Shown: positions 53,732-63,162, counted from the first letter of the stretch. The stretch: DNA of 64,000 nucleotides from Flavobacteriales bacterium (GCA_020635815.1 JACJZB010000001.1:186001-250000); one strand, 5' to 3'. Translations and numbers: made by a program. Notes: a model not told the origin generated them from the sequence alone.

Positions 53732-56239
53732 ATGGAACATACCTATAAAGTAACCGGAATGTCATGCATGGGTTGTCAAACCAGTGTAGAGAAGGCATTA
53801 AGTTCGTTAGCTGAAGTAACCAACATTGAAACCGACCTAAAAAAAGGGAAAGTATCAATTGAAATGAGCAACCACATATCAATCGAAAAATTACAACAAG
53901 CATTGGTTAATGCAGGGTTACATTATACTATCGAAGTTCCTAAAAAAGAAGATACTTGTCATCAAGAAGAAGGACATCATGAGCATGAAAAAGATAAGCC
54001 TGCAAATGGCAATGGGGTTTATTATTGCCCCATGCACTGTGAAGGAGAAAAAACATACAACAAACCAGGTGATTGTCCTGTTTGTGGAATGCACTTGGTA
54101 GAGCAACCAAAAGCGGTTTCTGGTCAACAATATACTTGCCCGATGCACCCTGAAATAGTTACAGATAAGCCTGGCTCTTGCCCAAAATGCGGAATGGATT
54201 TGGTTCCTTTAGCACCAAGCGAAAGTGCAGAACAAAAAACATATAAAGAGTTAGTTAAGAAGATGATAGTAGCTACTATTTTTACCTTACCTATTTTTGT
54301 AATTGCTATGAGTGATTTAATACCTGGTAACCCACTTGCTAAAATGATGAGTCATCAAAATTGGAATTGGGTACAATTTATTTTAACGTTGCCAGTCGTT
54401 TTTTATGCTTGTTGGATGTTTTTTGTTCGTGCATGGAAATCCATTGTTACTTGGAACTTAAATATGTTTACATTGGTTGGTATTGGAACTGGTGTTGCAT
54501 TTCTATTTAGTATAGTAGGTTTATTGGCTCCTGATGTTTTTCCAGAAGAATTTAAAACAGAAACAGGAACAGTTTTTCTTTATTTTGAGGCAACAGCAGT
54601 AATATTGACTCTAGTTTTATTAGGTCAATTATTAGAAGCAAGAGCTCATAGCCAAACCAGTGGAGCAATTAAAGAATTGTTGAAGCTAGCACCATCTGAG
54701 GCCATTTTAGTAGAAGGTGGTGTGGAAAAAGTGATTTCTATCCACAATATACAAGTTGGCAATTTATTACGAGTTAAACCTGGAGATAAAATTCCTGTAG
54801 ATGGAAAAATTACAGATGGAAATAGTAGTATAGATGAGTCGATGATTTCTGGAGAACCTATTCCAGTGGATAAAGAAGTAGGAGATAAAGTAAGTTCAGG
54901 GACAATTAATGGAAATAAATCTTTTGTAATGGTTGCCGAAAGGGTTGGAGCGGATACGCTGCTTTCTCAAATCATTCAAATGGTAAACGATGCGAGTCGA
55001 TCAAAAGCACCTATCCAAAACTTGGTAGATACCATTGCTAAATATTTTGTACCAATTGTTGTTGTAGTTGCAGTAGTTACATTTGGTGTTTGGGCAGCTT
55101 TTGGTCCAGAATCTGCTTATGTGTATGGATTTGTTAATGCAGTTGCAGTGTTGATTATCGCCTGTCCTTGTGCATTAGGATTAGCAACCCCAATGTCTGT
55201 GATGGTTGGCGTTGGTAAAGGAGCTCAATCAGGTGTTTTAATAAAAAATGCAGAAGCTTTAGAAACAATGAATAAAGTAGATGTATTGATTATTGATAAA
55301 ACAGGAACAATTACAGAGGGAAAACCTTCTGTAGAAAAGGTATTTGCAATGGAAGGCAGTAAGGAATTAGATTTATTACAGCAAATAGCTTCATTAAATC
55401 AATACAGTGAACATCCGCTTGGAGAAGCAGTAGTTAAATATGGAAAAACAAAAGGAGTTCAATTAATTGATGTAAAGGATTTTGAAGGTGTAACAGGGAA
55501 AGGTGTAGTTGGAACAGTTGAAGGGAAAAAAATAGCACTAGGAAATATTAAGTTGATGGAGAATGTTAATGCTGCCATAACGGATGATTTGAAAACTAAG
55601 GTTATTGCAGAACAGAAATTAGGGAAAACAGTTTCATACATAGCTGTTGATACAAAGGTTGTTGGATACATTACCATTTTTGATGCAGTAAAAGAAACCA
55701 GTAAACAAGCCATCACAGAGTTGATAGGCATGGGGGTAGAAGTAATAATGATGACAGGTGATAATGGGAATACTGCTAAAGCTGTAGCAGATACCTTAAA
55801 TTTGACTGATTTTAAAGCAGAATGTTTGCCAGAAGATAAATTACAAGCGATAAAAGAATTACAAGCAAAAGGTAAAATAGTCGCTATGGCGGGTGATGGA
55901 ATTAATGATTCCCCTGCATTGGCCCAAGCTGATGTTGGGATAGCTATGGGAACAGGAACAGATGTTGCCATTGAAAGTTCTGAAATTACTTTAGTAAAAG
56001 GGGATTTACATGGAATTGTAAAAGCGAAAAACTTGAGTCATAAAGTAATGGTTAACATTAAAGAAAACTTATTTTTTGCTTTTGTATATAATGCGATAGG
56101 GGTTCCTATAGCAGCAGGTATTTTATATTTATTCAATATAGAAGTGCTACTTTCTCCTATGATTGCAGCAGCAGCAATGAGTTTTAGTTCGGTTTCGGTT
56201 ATTGCAAATTCTTTAAGGTTGAGAGGGGTAAAAATATAA
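53732..56239 (+). CDS. copA: Copper-translocating P-type ATPase
   Basis: An 835-aa P1B ATPase. Domains: HMA (1-67; GMSCMGCQTS with Cys12, Cys15), a His-rich linker, two heavy-metal-binding modules (about 97-128, 134-165; YYCPMHCEGEKTY, YTCPMHPEIV), then eight membrane helices with the Cu motif CPC (Cys478-Pro-Cys480). The phosphorylated Asp522 lies in DKTGTITEG; TMTGD-type MMTGDNG and AMAGDGINDSPALAQADVG follow. It pumps Cu(I) from cytoplasm to periplasm. There the CusABC pump would take over. About 130 bases separate it from the lipoprotein gene. Confidence 0.95.
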   Translation: MEHTYKVTGMSCMGCQTSVEKALSSLAEVTNIETDLKKGKVSIEMSNHISIEKLQQALVNAGLHYTIEVPKKEDTCHQEEGHHEHEKDKPANGNGVYYCPMHCEGEKTYNKPGDCPVCGMHLVEQPKAVSGQQYTCPMHPEIVTDKPGSCPKCGMDLVPLAPSESAEQKTYKELVKKMIVATIFTLPIFVIAMSDLIPGNPLAKMMSHQNWNWVQFILTLPVVFYACWMFFVRAWKSIVTWNLNMFTLVGIGTGVAFLFSIVGLLAPDVFPEEFKTETGTVFLYFEATAVILTLVLLGQLLEARAHSQTSGAIKELLKLAPSEAILVEGGVEKVISIHNIQVGNLLRVKPGDKIPVDGKITDGNSSIDESMISGEPIPVDKEVGDKVSSGTINGNKSFVMVAERVGADTLLSQIIQMVNDASRSKAPIQNLVDTIAKYFVPIVVVVAVVTFGVWAAFGPESAYVYGFVNAVAVLIIACPCALGLATPMSVMVGVGKGAQSGVLIKNAEALETMNKVDVLIIDKTGTITEGKPSVEKVFAMEGSKELDLLQQIASLNQYSEHPLGEAVVKYGKTKGVQLIDVKDFEGVTGKGVVGTVEGKKIALGNIKLMENVNAAITDDLKTKVIAEQKLGKTVSYIAVDTKVVGYITIFDAVKETSKQAITELIGMGVEVIMMTGDNGNTAKAVADTLNLTDFKAECLPEDKLQAIKELQAKGKIVAMAGDGINDSPALAQADVGIAMGTGTDVAIESSEITLVKGDLHGIVKAKNLSHKVMVNIKENLFFAFVYNAIGVPIAAGILYLFNIEVLLSPMIAAAAMSFSSVSVIANSLRLRGVKI

Positions 56240-56259
56240 TTGTCAAGTATTTAGTAAAA

Positions 56260-56288
56260 AACAAAAGCTCCATAAAGGAGCTTTTGTT
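56260..56288. terminator. Bidirectional hairpin terminator
   Basis: 12-bp perfect stem AACAAAAGCTCC / GGAGCTTTTGTT with loop ATAAA; T-rich right arm and A-rich left arm. It lies between copA and the convergent gene at 56309. Confidence 0.75.
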
Positions 56289-56308
56289 AATAGTATAAAT
56301 AGCAGTTT

Positions 56309-56755
56309 TTATTTCTTAAAAATATATCTTGTAATAAAAATACCTTGGCCATCACCTTTCCCAGCATCACTTTCAACACCACTAACAACAGTGAATAATT
56401 CCCAGCCATCTTTTGCCATTGAATTTAACATAGAAGTTGCTAAAGCATCATTTGAAGCAATGTTCTGAAAATTAATTCCTGCCATACTAAAGAAGTTTAA
56501 CATTTTCGTTTCTGAGAATTTATCAACCTTAGCGTCACCTCTTTTTATATCTCCTTGATCACTTTTTTTACCATCAGTTCTTTCGGTAGTAAATTGTTCG
56601 TAATCTATTTCAGTTCCATTCTCTATAATTCTAGAACGTCCCATACCTCCAGGAACTATGGATTCAATAGTAGTAATTATTTTAAATTGTGTTTGAGCAT
56701 TTACTTCACAAATAACACTACCCATTAAAAAAGCAGCAATAATTAATTTCTTCAT
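56309..56755 (-). CDS. Exported protein with DUF4177-like C-terminus
   Basis: A 148-aa exported protein (signal peptide 1-20, ending VNA). The C-terminal part SMAKDGWELFTVVSGVE ... GIFITRYIFKK resembles the DUF4177 pattern (GWEL...YIF(K/R)). The N-terminal mature half is Gly- and charged-rich (VPGGMGRSRIIENGTEIDYE). Function unknown. It lies 57 bases downstream of the aminotransferase gene on the same strand. Confidence 0.7.
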   Translation of the reverse strand: MKKLIIAAFLMGSVICEVNAQTQFKIITTIESIVPGGMGRSRIIENGTEIDYEQFTTERTDGKKSDQGDIKRGDAKVDKFSETKMLNFFSMAGINFQNIASNDALATSMLNSMAKDGWELFTVVSGVESDAGKGDGQGIFITRYIFKK

Positions 56756-56812
56756 AATATTATATTTTTTGGTTTGGACTTTAAAAATACAATTACAATG
56801 CCAGAAAACGAA

Positions 56813-58036
56813 TTATACTGTTACTCTTCCTTTGTTTTTTATTGTAGAACCTTCATAAACATTTAATGCATGTTTTAAACACTCAATAGCATTTTTTAAA
56901 GAGTCAACATTTAATACATAAGCTATTCTAACTTCTCTCTCTCCTAAACCTTTTGTCGCATAAAATCCCGCAGCAGGTGCTAACATTACAGTTTGGTTAT
57001 TGTATTCAAATTCCTCTAATAGCCATTGACAAAACTTTTCAGCATTATCAACTGGTAGTTCGGCAACGGCATAAAAAGCACCACCAGGATTAGGGCACTT
57101 TACTCCCTCAATAGCGTTTAATCCTTCTATTACTATGTTTCTTCTTTTTACATACTCTTCAACTACATTATCAAAATAGCTTTGAGGCGTAGAAAGGGCT
57201 GCCTCACCAGCAATTTGCCCCATTGTTGGAGGGCTTAACCTTGCTTGAGCATATTTTAATACTATAGCTAATAATTCTTTATTCTTTGAAAGGAAAGCAC
57301 CAATTCTAGCTCCACACATGCTGTATCGCTTGGAAACAGAATCAATAACGATAGAGTTGTTTTCTATTCCTGTTAAGTTAAAAACAGAGTGATGCGTTTT
57401 TCCATCGTAGCAAAATTCACGATACACTTCATCTGAGATTAAATATAAGTCGTGTTTTTTAACTATATCTCTAAGTGTTTCTAATTCTTCTTTTGAATAT
57501 AGATATCCAGTAGGATTTCCTGGATTACAGATTAGGATTGCTTTAGTTTTAGTTGTAATTAACTTTTCAAATTCAGCAATTGGAGGTAGTGAAAAACCAT
57601 CATCAATATTTGATGTAACAGGTACTACATTAACTCCTGCAGTTTTTGCAAATCCATTATAGTTTGCATAAAATGGTTCTGGAATGATAACTTCATCTCC
57701 TTCATTCATACAAGAATAAAATGCAAATAGCAATGCTTCAGAACCGCCAGTTGTAACTATAATGTTCTCTGGAGTAACATTAAAATCTAACTTGTTGTAA
57801 TATTTTGCTAAACCCGTTCTATATACAAGTCCACCAGCAGAATGGCTATATTCAATTACTTTTCTATCCATAATACGTAATGCATCAATAGCAACTTGTG
57901 GTGTTTCTATATCTGGTTGCCCTATGTTTAAGTGATAAACTATTCTTCCTTTGTTGTTAGCAATTTCTGCATAAGGCACCAATTTACGAATTGGTGATTC
58001 TGGCATTGCTTTACCTCTGTTAGATGTATTCGGCAT
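56813..58036 (-). CDS. PLP-dependent aminotransferase, class I/II
   Basis: A 407-aa aspartate-aminotransferase-fold enzyme. The PLP Lys is Lys236 in DSVSKRYSMCGARIGAF. Other motifs are NIGQPDIETP, the TTGGSEALLFAFYSC cofactor loop, LICNPGNPTGYLYS, and the C-terminal Arg of REVRIAYVLN which binds the carboxylate. It transfers amino groups between 2-oxo and amino acids; the exact donor (Asp, aromatic, Ala) cannot be told. Single gene or head of a pair with the following DUF4177-like gene. Confidence 0.9.
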   Translation of the reverse strand: MPNTSNRGKAMPESPIRKLVPYAEIANNKGRIVYHLNIGQPDIETPQVAIDALRIMDRKVIEYSHSAGGLVYRTGLAKYYNKLDFNVTPENIIVTTGGSEALLFAFYSCMNEGDEVIIPEPFYANYNGFAKTAGVNVVPVTSNIDDGFSLPPIAEFEKLITTKTKAILICNPGNPTGYLYSKEELETLRDIVKKHDLYLISDEVYREFCYDGKTHHSVFNLTGIENNSIVIDSVSKRYSMCGARIGAFLSKNKELLAIVLKYAQARLSPPTMGQIAGEAALSTPQSYFDNVVEEYVKRRNIVIEGLNAIEGVKCPNPGGAFYAVAELPVDNAEKFCQWLLEEFEYNNQTVMLAPAAGFYATKGLGEREVRIAYVLNVDSLKNAIECLKHALNVYEGSTIKNKGRVTV

Positions 58037-58107
58037 ATTTTTAGTTAAAATTACACGCTAAAATTACAAAGAACTTTTCTAAATAAGGAGTTGTTATGTT
58101 AGGAAAG

Positions 58108-58137
58108 TTGACCTAATAAAAAAATACCTTACATTTA
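58108..58137 (+). promoter_or_regulatory. Promoter of the gene at 58157
   Basis: TTG (58108-58110), a 19-bp spacer and TACATTTA (58130-58137), one mismatch from TAnnTTTG. Leader of about 15 bases to the ATG. Confidence 0.5.
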
Positions 58138-58156
58138 AAAATCTAATCTTTATTTA

Positions 58157-58684
58157 ATGCCATTTAACAGCCATAATTCTGATAATATTGAAATAAAACC
58201 TCGGTTTAAATTAGTATCTACTTTTTCTCAAAAAGAAATTTTTGAAAAAATAAAAATAACACTTCCAAGCCAAAAGGAAGTAGAGGGGACTATTAAAGGG
58301 AATCATGTTTTCTTAAATATACCCACAGAAAATCAACATTATTGGTCGCCAGCAATGGAAGTTATTATTGAAGAATTGGATGATGATAAAAATAAAACAA
58401 GTGTAAGGTGTTTGATTGGACCCCGTCAAACAGTATGGATGATGTTAATGTTTTTTTACGTAGCAGTTGGTGTGCTTGGCTTTTTTGGAGGGATTTATGG
58501 ACTAGCAAAATGGAATTTAGGTAAAGAAACATTACTCATTTGGGCTGTTCCGTTAGCTTTATTATTATTTGTAGTAATATATCTAACAGCTAAATATGGA
58601 CAAAGAAAAGGAAGAGACCAGATGTTATACTTAGTAAGCTTTCTTTACCATGCCATTGATGATAAAGATATAATTAGACTTTAG
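58157..58684 (+). CDS. Hypothetical membrane protein, 175 aa
   Basis: N-terminal ~90 residues are polar with predicted beta strands (FKLVSTFSQKEIFEKIKITL, KGNHVFLNIPTENQHYWSPAMEV). Two membrane helices follow (VWMMLMFFYVAVGVLGFFGG; LLIWAVPLALLLFVVIYL). The C-terminal end (DQMLYLVSFLYHAI) is soluble. The first part could be a START/SRPBCC-like fold, but I cannot assign it. Converges with a DUF1573 gene, sharing 4 bases at the stops. Confidence 0.7.
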   Translation: MPFNSHNSDNIEIKPRFKLVSTFSQKEIFEKIKITLPSQKEVEGTIKGNHVFLNIPTENQHYWSPAMEVIIEELDDDKNKTSVRCLIGPRQTVWMMLMFFYVAVGVLGFFGGIYGLAKWNLGKETLLIWAVPLALLLFVVIYLTAKYGQRKGRDQMLYLVSFLYHAIDDKDIIRL

Positions 58685-59112
58685 TGCGACTTGTATTTCT
58701 CTTTTGTTTCTTTTGAAGCTTTAACCATTCCTTTAAACACTATTTCTTTTTCAATTTTCAGGTTATTTTCTGTTGATAAGAAAGTCAACTTTATTGGTCT
58801 TTCCTGAAACCCAATTTTGTCATTAGTGTTAAAGTGAACAATTATTTGATAGGAGTTGTTTTGTTTAATGTCTTCTTTAGGAATCTCAACTGAAGTACAA
58901 TCACAATCTACTTTTGGAGAAAGTAATTGTAATGGAGTTACTCCTTTATAAGTAAAGTTGTATGTTAACGTAATTTGATGTCCTTCATCAACTTTCATAA
59001 ATTTTTGAATCGATTTCTCAAAAACAATATCTTCAGCAGTTTGAGAAAAAGAAAAGCCTGCTACTGAAAACAGTAGCAGGCTTAAACTAAACTTAATAAA
59101 GTTACTTAACAT
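58681..59112 (-). CDS. DUF1573 domain protein
   Basis: A 143-aa exported protein with signal peptide 1-23 (ending SFS). The DUF1573 Ig-like fold is marked by TYNFTYKGVTPLQLLSPKVD followed by CDCTS and IPKEDIKQNNSYQIIVHF. The domain is very common in Bacteroidota envelope proteins and has no agreed function. It follows a second DUF1573 gene by 16 bases, so the two are an operon. Confidence 0.85.
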   Translation of the reverse strand: MLSNFIKFSLSLLLFSVAGFSFSQTAEDIVFEKSIQKFMKVDEGHQITLTYNFTYKGVTPLQLLSPKVDCDCTSVEIPKEDIKQNNSYQIIVHFNTNDKIGFQERPIKLTFLSTENNLKIEKEIVFKGMVKASKETKEKYKSH

Positions 59113-59128
59113 AACCTAACCTAATATT

Positions 59129-59596
59129 TTAATTAGCAACTGGAGCACCAGTAGCATTTTCTTTAACAGGCGTTGTTTTTGGAGCAATAATATTTCCTTT
59201 AATTCTAATTACTTTAGTTGGTTCTGAAGCATTAGAAGTAATTGTAACAGATTTGTTAATAGCCCCTAATCTTTTAGTATCATATTTTACTTTGATAACT
59301 GATTTTTCACCAGGTAAAATAGGCTCTTTTGGCCAAGTAGGAACAGTACATCCACAACTTCCTCTAGAGTTTGAAATAATTAATGGCTCTTTTCCAGTGT
59401 TAGTAAATACAAATTCTCTAACACCATCAGCACCTTGTTCAATTGTTCCGTAGTCCATAACTTCGGTTTCAAATGTCATTACTGGTGCATTTGGGTTTTC
59501 AATAGTAGTTGTAGCAGCATCAACTTTAGTATCTTGTGCTTGCATCCCTATAATAGTACAAACTACTAATCCAAACGATAATAATACTTTTTTCAT
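59129..59596 (-). CDS. DUF1573 domain protein
   Basis: A 155-aa exported protein: signal peptide 1-20 (ending MQA), then a canonical DUF1573 domain (FETEVMDYGTIEQGADGVRE; FVFTNTGKEPLIISN; GSCGCTVPTWPKEPILPGE), ending in a short Thr/Pro-rich tail. Better conserved than the gene downstream, from which it may have been duplicated. A TAAGTTTG box sits 29-36 bases upstream. Confidence 0.88.
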   Translation of the reverse strand: MKKVLLSFGLVVCTIIGMQAQDTKVDAATTTIENPNAPVMTFETEVMDYGTIEQGADGVREFVFTNTGKEPLIISNSRGSCGCTVPTWPKEPILPGEKSVIKVKYDTKRLGAINKSVTITSNASEPTKVIRIKGNIIAPKTTPVKENATGAPVAN

Positions 59597-59624
59597 AGTT
59601 TTTAATTTTAAATGATTTCGTAAA

Positions 59625-59632
59625 CAAACTTA
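59625..59632 (-). promoter_or_regulatory. -7 element of the DUF1573 operon
   Basis: TAAGTTTG on the minus strand, full match to TAnnTTTG. The predicted mRNA start is about 23 bases before the ATG at 59596. No clear -33 box. Confidence 0.45.
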
Positions 59633-59747
59633 GGGTTAATCTCTTTTATTATTAATGTTATTAACACTTCTTTAACAAAATGAGTGTCAACACCTAAACA
59701 GATTTATCTAAAATAATGCCAAATTATAATTTCAAGACTAGATTCTA

Positions 59748-59778
59748 TTGAATCTTGCAGCGTAAAATGTTACATTTG
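59748..59778 (+). promoter_or_regulatory. Promoter of valS
   Basis: TTG (59748-59750), a 20-bp spacer and TACATTTG (59771-59778), full match at -7. It lies downstream of the in-frame TTG at 59755 and so supports the ATG at 59821 as the valS start. Confidence 0.6.
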
Positions 59779-59820
59779 CGGACTAAAAAGCACAACAATT
59801 TATATAAATTAATAGAAGTA

Positions 59821-62448
59821 ATGGAGATTGCAAAAAACTATTCGCCTAAAGATATAGAAAGTAAATGGTATGAATACTGGATGAAAAATGATTTTTTTAG
59901 TTCAGTGCCTGATGAAAGAGAGCCATATACAATTGTAATCCCTCCACCAAATGTAACAGGTGTTTTGCACATGGGGCACATGTTAAACAATACGATTCAA
60001 GATGTTTTGATTCGTAAAGCTCGTATGGAAGGCAAAAATGCGTGTTGGGTTCCAGGAACAGATCATGCTTCTATTGCAACGGAATCTAAAGTTGTAAATC
60101 TTTTAAGGGAAAAAGGTATAAATAAAAGAGATATAGGCAGAGATGAGTTTTTAAAACATGCTTATGAATGGAAAGATAAGTATGGTGGAATTATCTTAGA
60201 CCAATTAAAGCGTTTAGGAGCTAGTTGTGATTGGGATAGAACTCGTTTTACAATGGAACCTAAATTGAATGAAGCGGTTATTCATTCTTTTGTTGAATTA
60301 CATAAAAAAGGATATATCTATAAAGATTGGAAAATTGTGAACTGGGATCCTACAGCTCAAACTACCTTGTCAAATGAAGAGGTAATCCGTAAAGATGTTC
60401 AATCTAAATTATATCATGTTAAATATAAATTGGCTGATAGTGATGAGTTTATTGTAATCGCAACAACTCGACCAGAAACAATTATGGGTGATAGTGCAGT
60501 TTGTGTGCATCCTAAAGATGAACGATATTTTCACTTGCATGGTAAAAAGGTAATTGTGCCAATGGTAAACCGTGAGGTGCCAATTATTTGTGATGATTAT
60601 ATTGATATAGAGTTTGGTACAGGTATGTTAAAAGTTACACCAGCTCATGATACAAATGATTATGAAATTGGTCAACGTCATAATTTAGAAGTGATAGATA
60701 CCTTCAATGATGATGGAACAATTAGTGAAGTTGCAGGGATTTTTGTTGGTGAAGATAGATTTGTAGTTCGTAAAAAAGTAGCAAAATTATTAGAAGAACA
60801 AGGTCAGTTGGTTAAAGTGGAAGAGATAACAAATAATGTTGGTTATTCAGAAAGAAACCCCGATACGGTTGTTGAACCAAAATTATCGTTACAATGGTTT
60901 GTAAAGATGGATGAAATGGTAAAACCTGCATTGGAACACGTGATGAATGATGATATTCAGTTTTATCCTTCAAAGTTTAAAAACACTTACAACCATTGGT
61001 TAGAAAATATTAGAGAGTGGCCAATTTCTCGTCAATTATGGTGGGGACAACAAATTCCTGCATATTATTATAATCAAGCTAACGATTATGTAATTGCAGA
61101 AACCAAAGACGAAGCACTAAAATTAGCACAAGAAAAAACTGGAAACAATAATTTAACCTTAGCAGATTTAAGACAAGATGAGGATGTAGTAGATACTTGG
61201 TTTTCTTCATGGTTGTGGCCAATTTCTGTGTTCGATGGGTTTGGAGAAGATAAAACAGAAATCGATTATTATTACCCAACAAATGTGTTAGTTACAGGTT
61301 GGGATATTATTTTCTTTTGGGTTGCTCGTATGATTTTTGCTGGATACGAATTTAAAAATGAAAAACCTTTTAAAGATGTTTATTTTACTGGAATGGTAAG
61401 GGATAAACAGCGAAGAAAAATGAGTAAATCATTAGGAAACTCTCCAGATGCGTTGGGATTAATTGATACTTACGGTGCTGATAGTGTTCGTTTTGGGATG
61501 CTTTCGTGTGCGGCAGCAGGAAATGACTTATTATTTGATGAATCCTTATTAGAACAAGGAAGCAAGTTTTCTACTAAAATATGGAATGCATATCGATTGG
61601 TAAAGGGTTGGGAGGTAGATGAATCTGTATCACAACCTGAAAGTGCTAAAATTGCTATTGAATGGTTTGATGCTAAATTGAGTGAGGCATTAATTTCTAT
61701 AGAAGATAATTTTTCTAAATATAGATTGTCTGATGCATTAATGAGTACTTATAAGCTAATTTGGAACGACTTCTGTTCGTGGTATTTAGAGTGTGTAAAA
61801 CCAGAATACTTAAAACCAATTGACGCTGCTACGTTAAGAGTTACAATTAATTATTTCGAACAATTATTAAAAATATTACATCCATTTATGCCATTTGTAA
61901 CAGAAGAATTGTGGCAAAGTATGGAAGATAGAAAAGAAGGCGAAACAATTATGTTGTTAGATTTTCCTAAGGTAGGAAAAGTAAATGAGCAATTGTTGGC
62001 TGATTTTGAATACACCACGAATGTAATTTCTGAAATAAGAACTTTACGTAAATCGAAAAATATTGCTAATAAAGATCAGATTGAACTGTTGGTGAAGAAA
62101 AACGAAAAGATTAATACAACCTTAGATACATTGATAAGTAAATTAACAAATTTATCTAACTTAACTTACGTTGAAGATAAAGTAGATGGAGCATTTTCTT
62201 TTGTTGTAAAATCTAACGAATACTTTATACCATTAGCAGGAAATGTTGATGTAGAAGCTGAAATTGAAAAAATTAAAGCTGATTTAGAGTATGCTAAAGG
62301 CTCGTTGAACATTGCTAATAAAAAGTTGAGCAACGAAAAATTTGTAGCTGGAGCACCAGAGCAAGTGGTTGCTGCAGAGCAAAAGAAAAAAGCAGATGCT
62401 GAAGCAAAAATTAAAGTTTTAGAGGAACAATTGGCCAGTTTAGCTTAG
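59821..62448 (+). CDS. valS: Valyl-tRNA synthetase
   Basis: An 875-aa class I synthetase charging tRNA-Val. HIGH-type motif VTGVLHMGHML, the CP1 editing domain with TTRPETIMGDSAV and GTGMLKVTPAHDTNDYE, and the KMSKSLGNS loop are all present. A C-terminal coiled coil (VDVEAEIEKIKADLEYAKGS) is typical of ValRS. The ATG at 59821 gives the usual N-terminus (MEIAKNYSPKDIESKWYEYW); longer readings run into the promoter. Single gene between two terminators/promoters. Confidence 0.97.
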   Translation: MEIAKNYSPKDIESKWYEYWMKNDFFSSVPDEREPYTIVIPPPNVTGVLHMGHMLNNTIQDVLIRKARMEGKNACWVPGTDHASIATESKVVNLLREKGINKRDIGRDEFLKHAYEWKDKYGGIILDQLKRLGASCDWDRTRFTMEPKLNEAVIHSFVELHKKGYIYKDWKIVNWDPTAQTTLSNEEVIRKDVQSKLYHVKYKLADSDEFIVIATTRPETIMGDSAVCVHPKDERYFHLHGKKVIVPMVNREVPIICDDYIDIEFGTGMLKVTPAHDTNDYEIGQRHNLEVIDTFNDDGTISEVAGIFVGEDRFVVRKKVAKLLEEQGQLVKVEEITNNVGYSERNPDTVVEPKLSLQWFVKMDEMVKPALEHVMNDDIQFYPSKFKNTYNHWLENIREWPISRQLWWGQQIPAYYYNQANDYVIAETKDEALKLAQEKTGNNNLTLADLRQDEDVVDTWFSSWLWPISVFDGFGEDKTEIDYYYPTNVLVTGWDIIFFWVARMIFAGYEFKNEKPFKDVYFTGMVRDKQRRKMSKSLGNSPDALGLIDTYGADSVRFGMLSCAAAGNDLLFDESLLEQGSKFSTKIWNAYRLVKGWEVDESVSQPESAKIAIEWFDAKLSEALISIEDNFSKYRLSDALMSTYKLIWNDFCSWYLECVKPEYLKPIDAATLRVTINYFEQLLKILHPFMPFVTEELWQSMEDRKEGETIMLLDFPKVGKVNEQLLADFEYTTNVISEIRTLRKSKNIANKDQIELLVKKNEKINTTLDTLISKLTNLSNLTYVEDKVDGAFSFVVKSNEYFIPLAGNVDVEAEIEKIKADLEYAKGSLNIANKKLSNEKFVAGAPEQVVAAEQKKKADAEAKIKVLEEQLASLA

Positions 62449-62532
62449 ATTGAATAATATTTTTTTGAAGGAAAAATATTAAAGATTGGTTGTTGTTGCT
62501 AAAAAGGTAGAGTTTGTGATAATAGAATTATA

Positions 62533-62566
62533 AAAAAAGCTTCACAAGTTTCTGTGAAGCTTTTTT
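62533..62566. terminator. Terminator of valS
   Basis: 13-bp perfect stem AAAAAAGCTTCAC / GTGAAGCTTTTTT with loop AAGTTTCT, ending in T6. It lies between valS and purE, which converge. Confidence 0.88.
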
Positions 62567-62571
62567 GTGTT

Positions 62572-62596
62572 AAAATGACTGGGTTCAGTCATTTTT
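62572..62596. terminator. Second hairpin, probable terminator of purE
   Basis: 10-bp stem AAAATGACTG / CAGTCATTTT with loop GGTT, 5 bases after the valS terminator. On the minus strand its end is T-rich, so it probably ends purE transcripts. Confidence 0.65.
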
Positions 62597-62619
62597 ATAA
62601 AAACACTATCTTTTAAAGA

Positions 62620-63126
62620 TTAGTTGGTTCTATATTCAAATTTAAATTCAGATAAATCTTTGTTAGCCTGAGATATCTTTTTCTTTAAATTTTCTTTGTA
62701 AGCAACGGTCTTCTTGTATAATTCTTCATCACCAGTAGCTATCATTTGAGTTGCTAAAATACCAGCATTTAAAGCTCCATTTATTGCAACGGTAGCAACA
62801 GGTATGCCAGGAGGCATTTGTGCAATTGCTAATAAAGCATCCATTCCATCTAAGCTAGCCTTAATTGGTACTCCAATAACAGGAAGCGGAGTAAGAGCAG
62901 CAATAACACCTGGTAAGTGAGCAGCCATACCTGCAGCAGCAATTATTACTTTAGTTCCATTTGCTTTTGCATTTTTAGCAAACACTTCAACTTCATCAGG
63001 AGTTCTATGTGCAGAAAGAGCATTCACTTCAAAAGGAATTTTCATTTCATTTAAAAAATCAGCCGCTTTTTGCATCACAGGCCAATCGCTTGTGCTTCCC
63101 ATAATAATACTTACTTGTGGTTTCAT
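62620..63126 (-). CDS. purE: N5-carboxyaminoimidazole ribonucleotide mutase
   Basis: A 168-aa class I PurE for purine synthesis; it moves the carboxylate of N5-CAIR to give CAIR. Motifs: SIIMGSTSDWPVM, VNALSAHRTPDEV with the active-site His, and IIAAAGMAAHLPGVIAALT, VIGVPIKASLDGMDALL. The class I form implies a purK elsewhere. Divergent from hpt, so purine synthesis and salvage genes share one intergenic region. Confidence 0.96.
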   Translation of the reverse strand: MKPQVSIIMGSTSDWPVMQKAADFLNEMKIPFEVNALSAHRTPDEVEVFAKNAKANGTKVIIAAAGMAAHLPGVIAALTPLPVIGVPIKASLDGMDALLAIAQMPPGIPVATVAINGALNAGILATQMIATGDEELYKKTVAYKENLKKKISQANKDLSEFKFEYRTN

Positions 63127-63162
63127 CTATTTTTTAAGTTTTAAGGTTTAAAAATTATTTGG

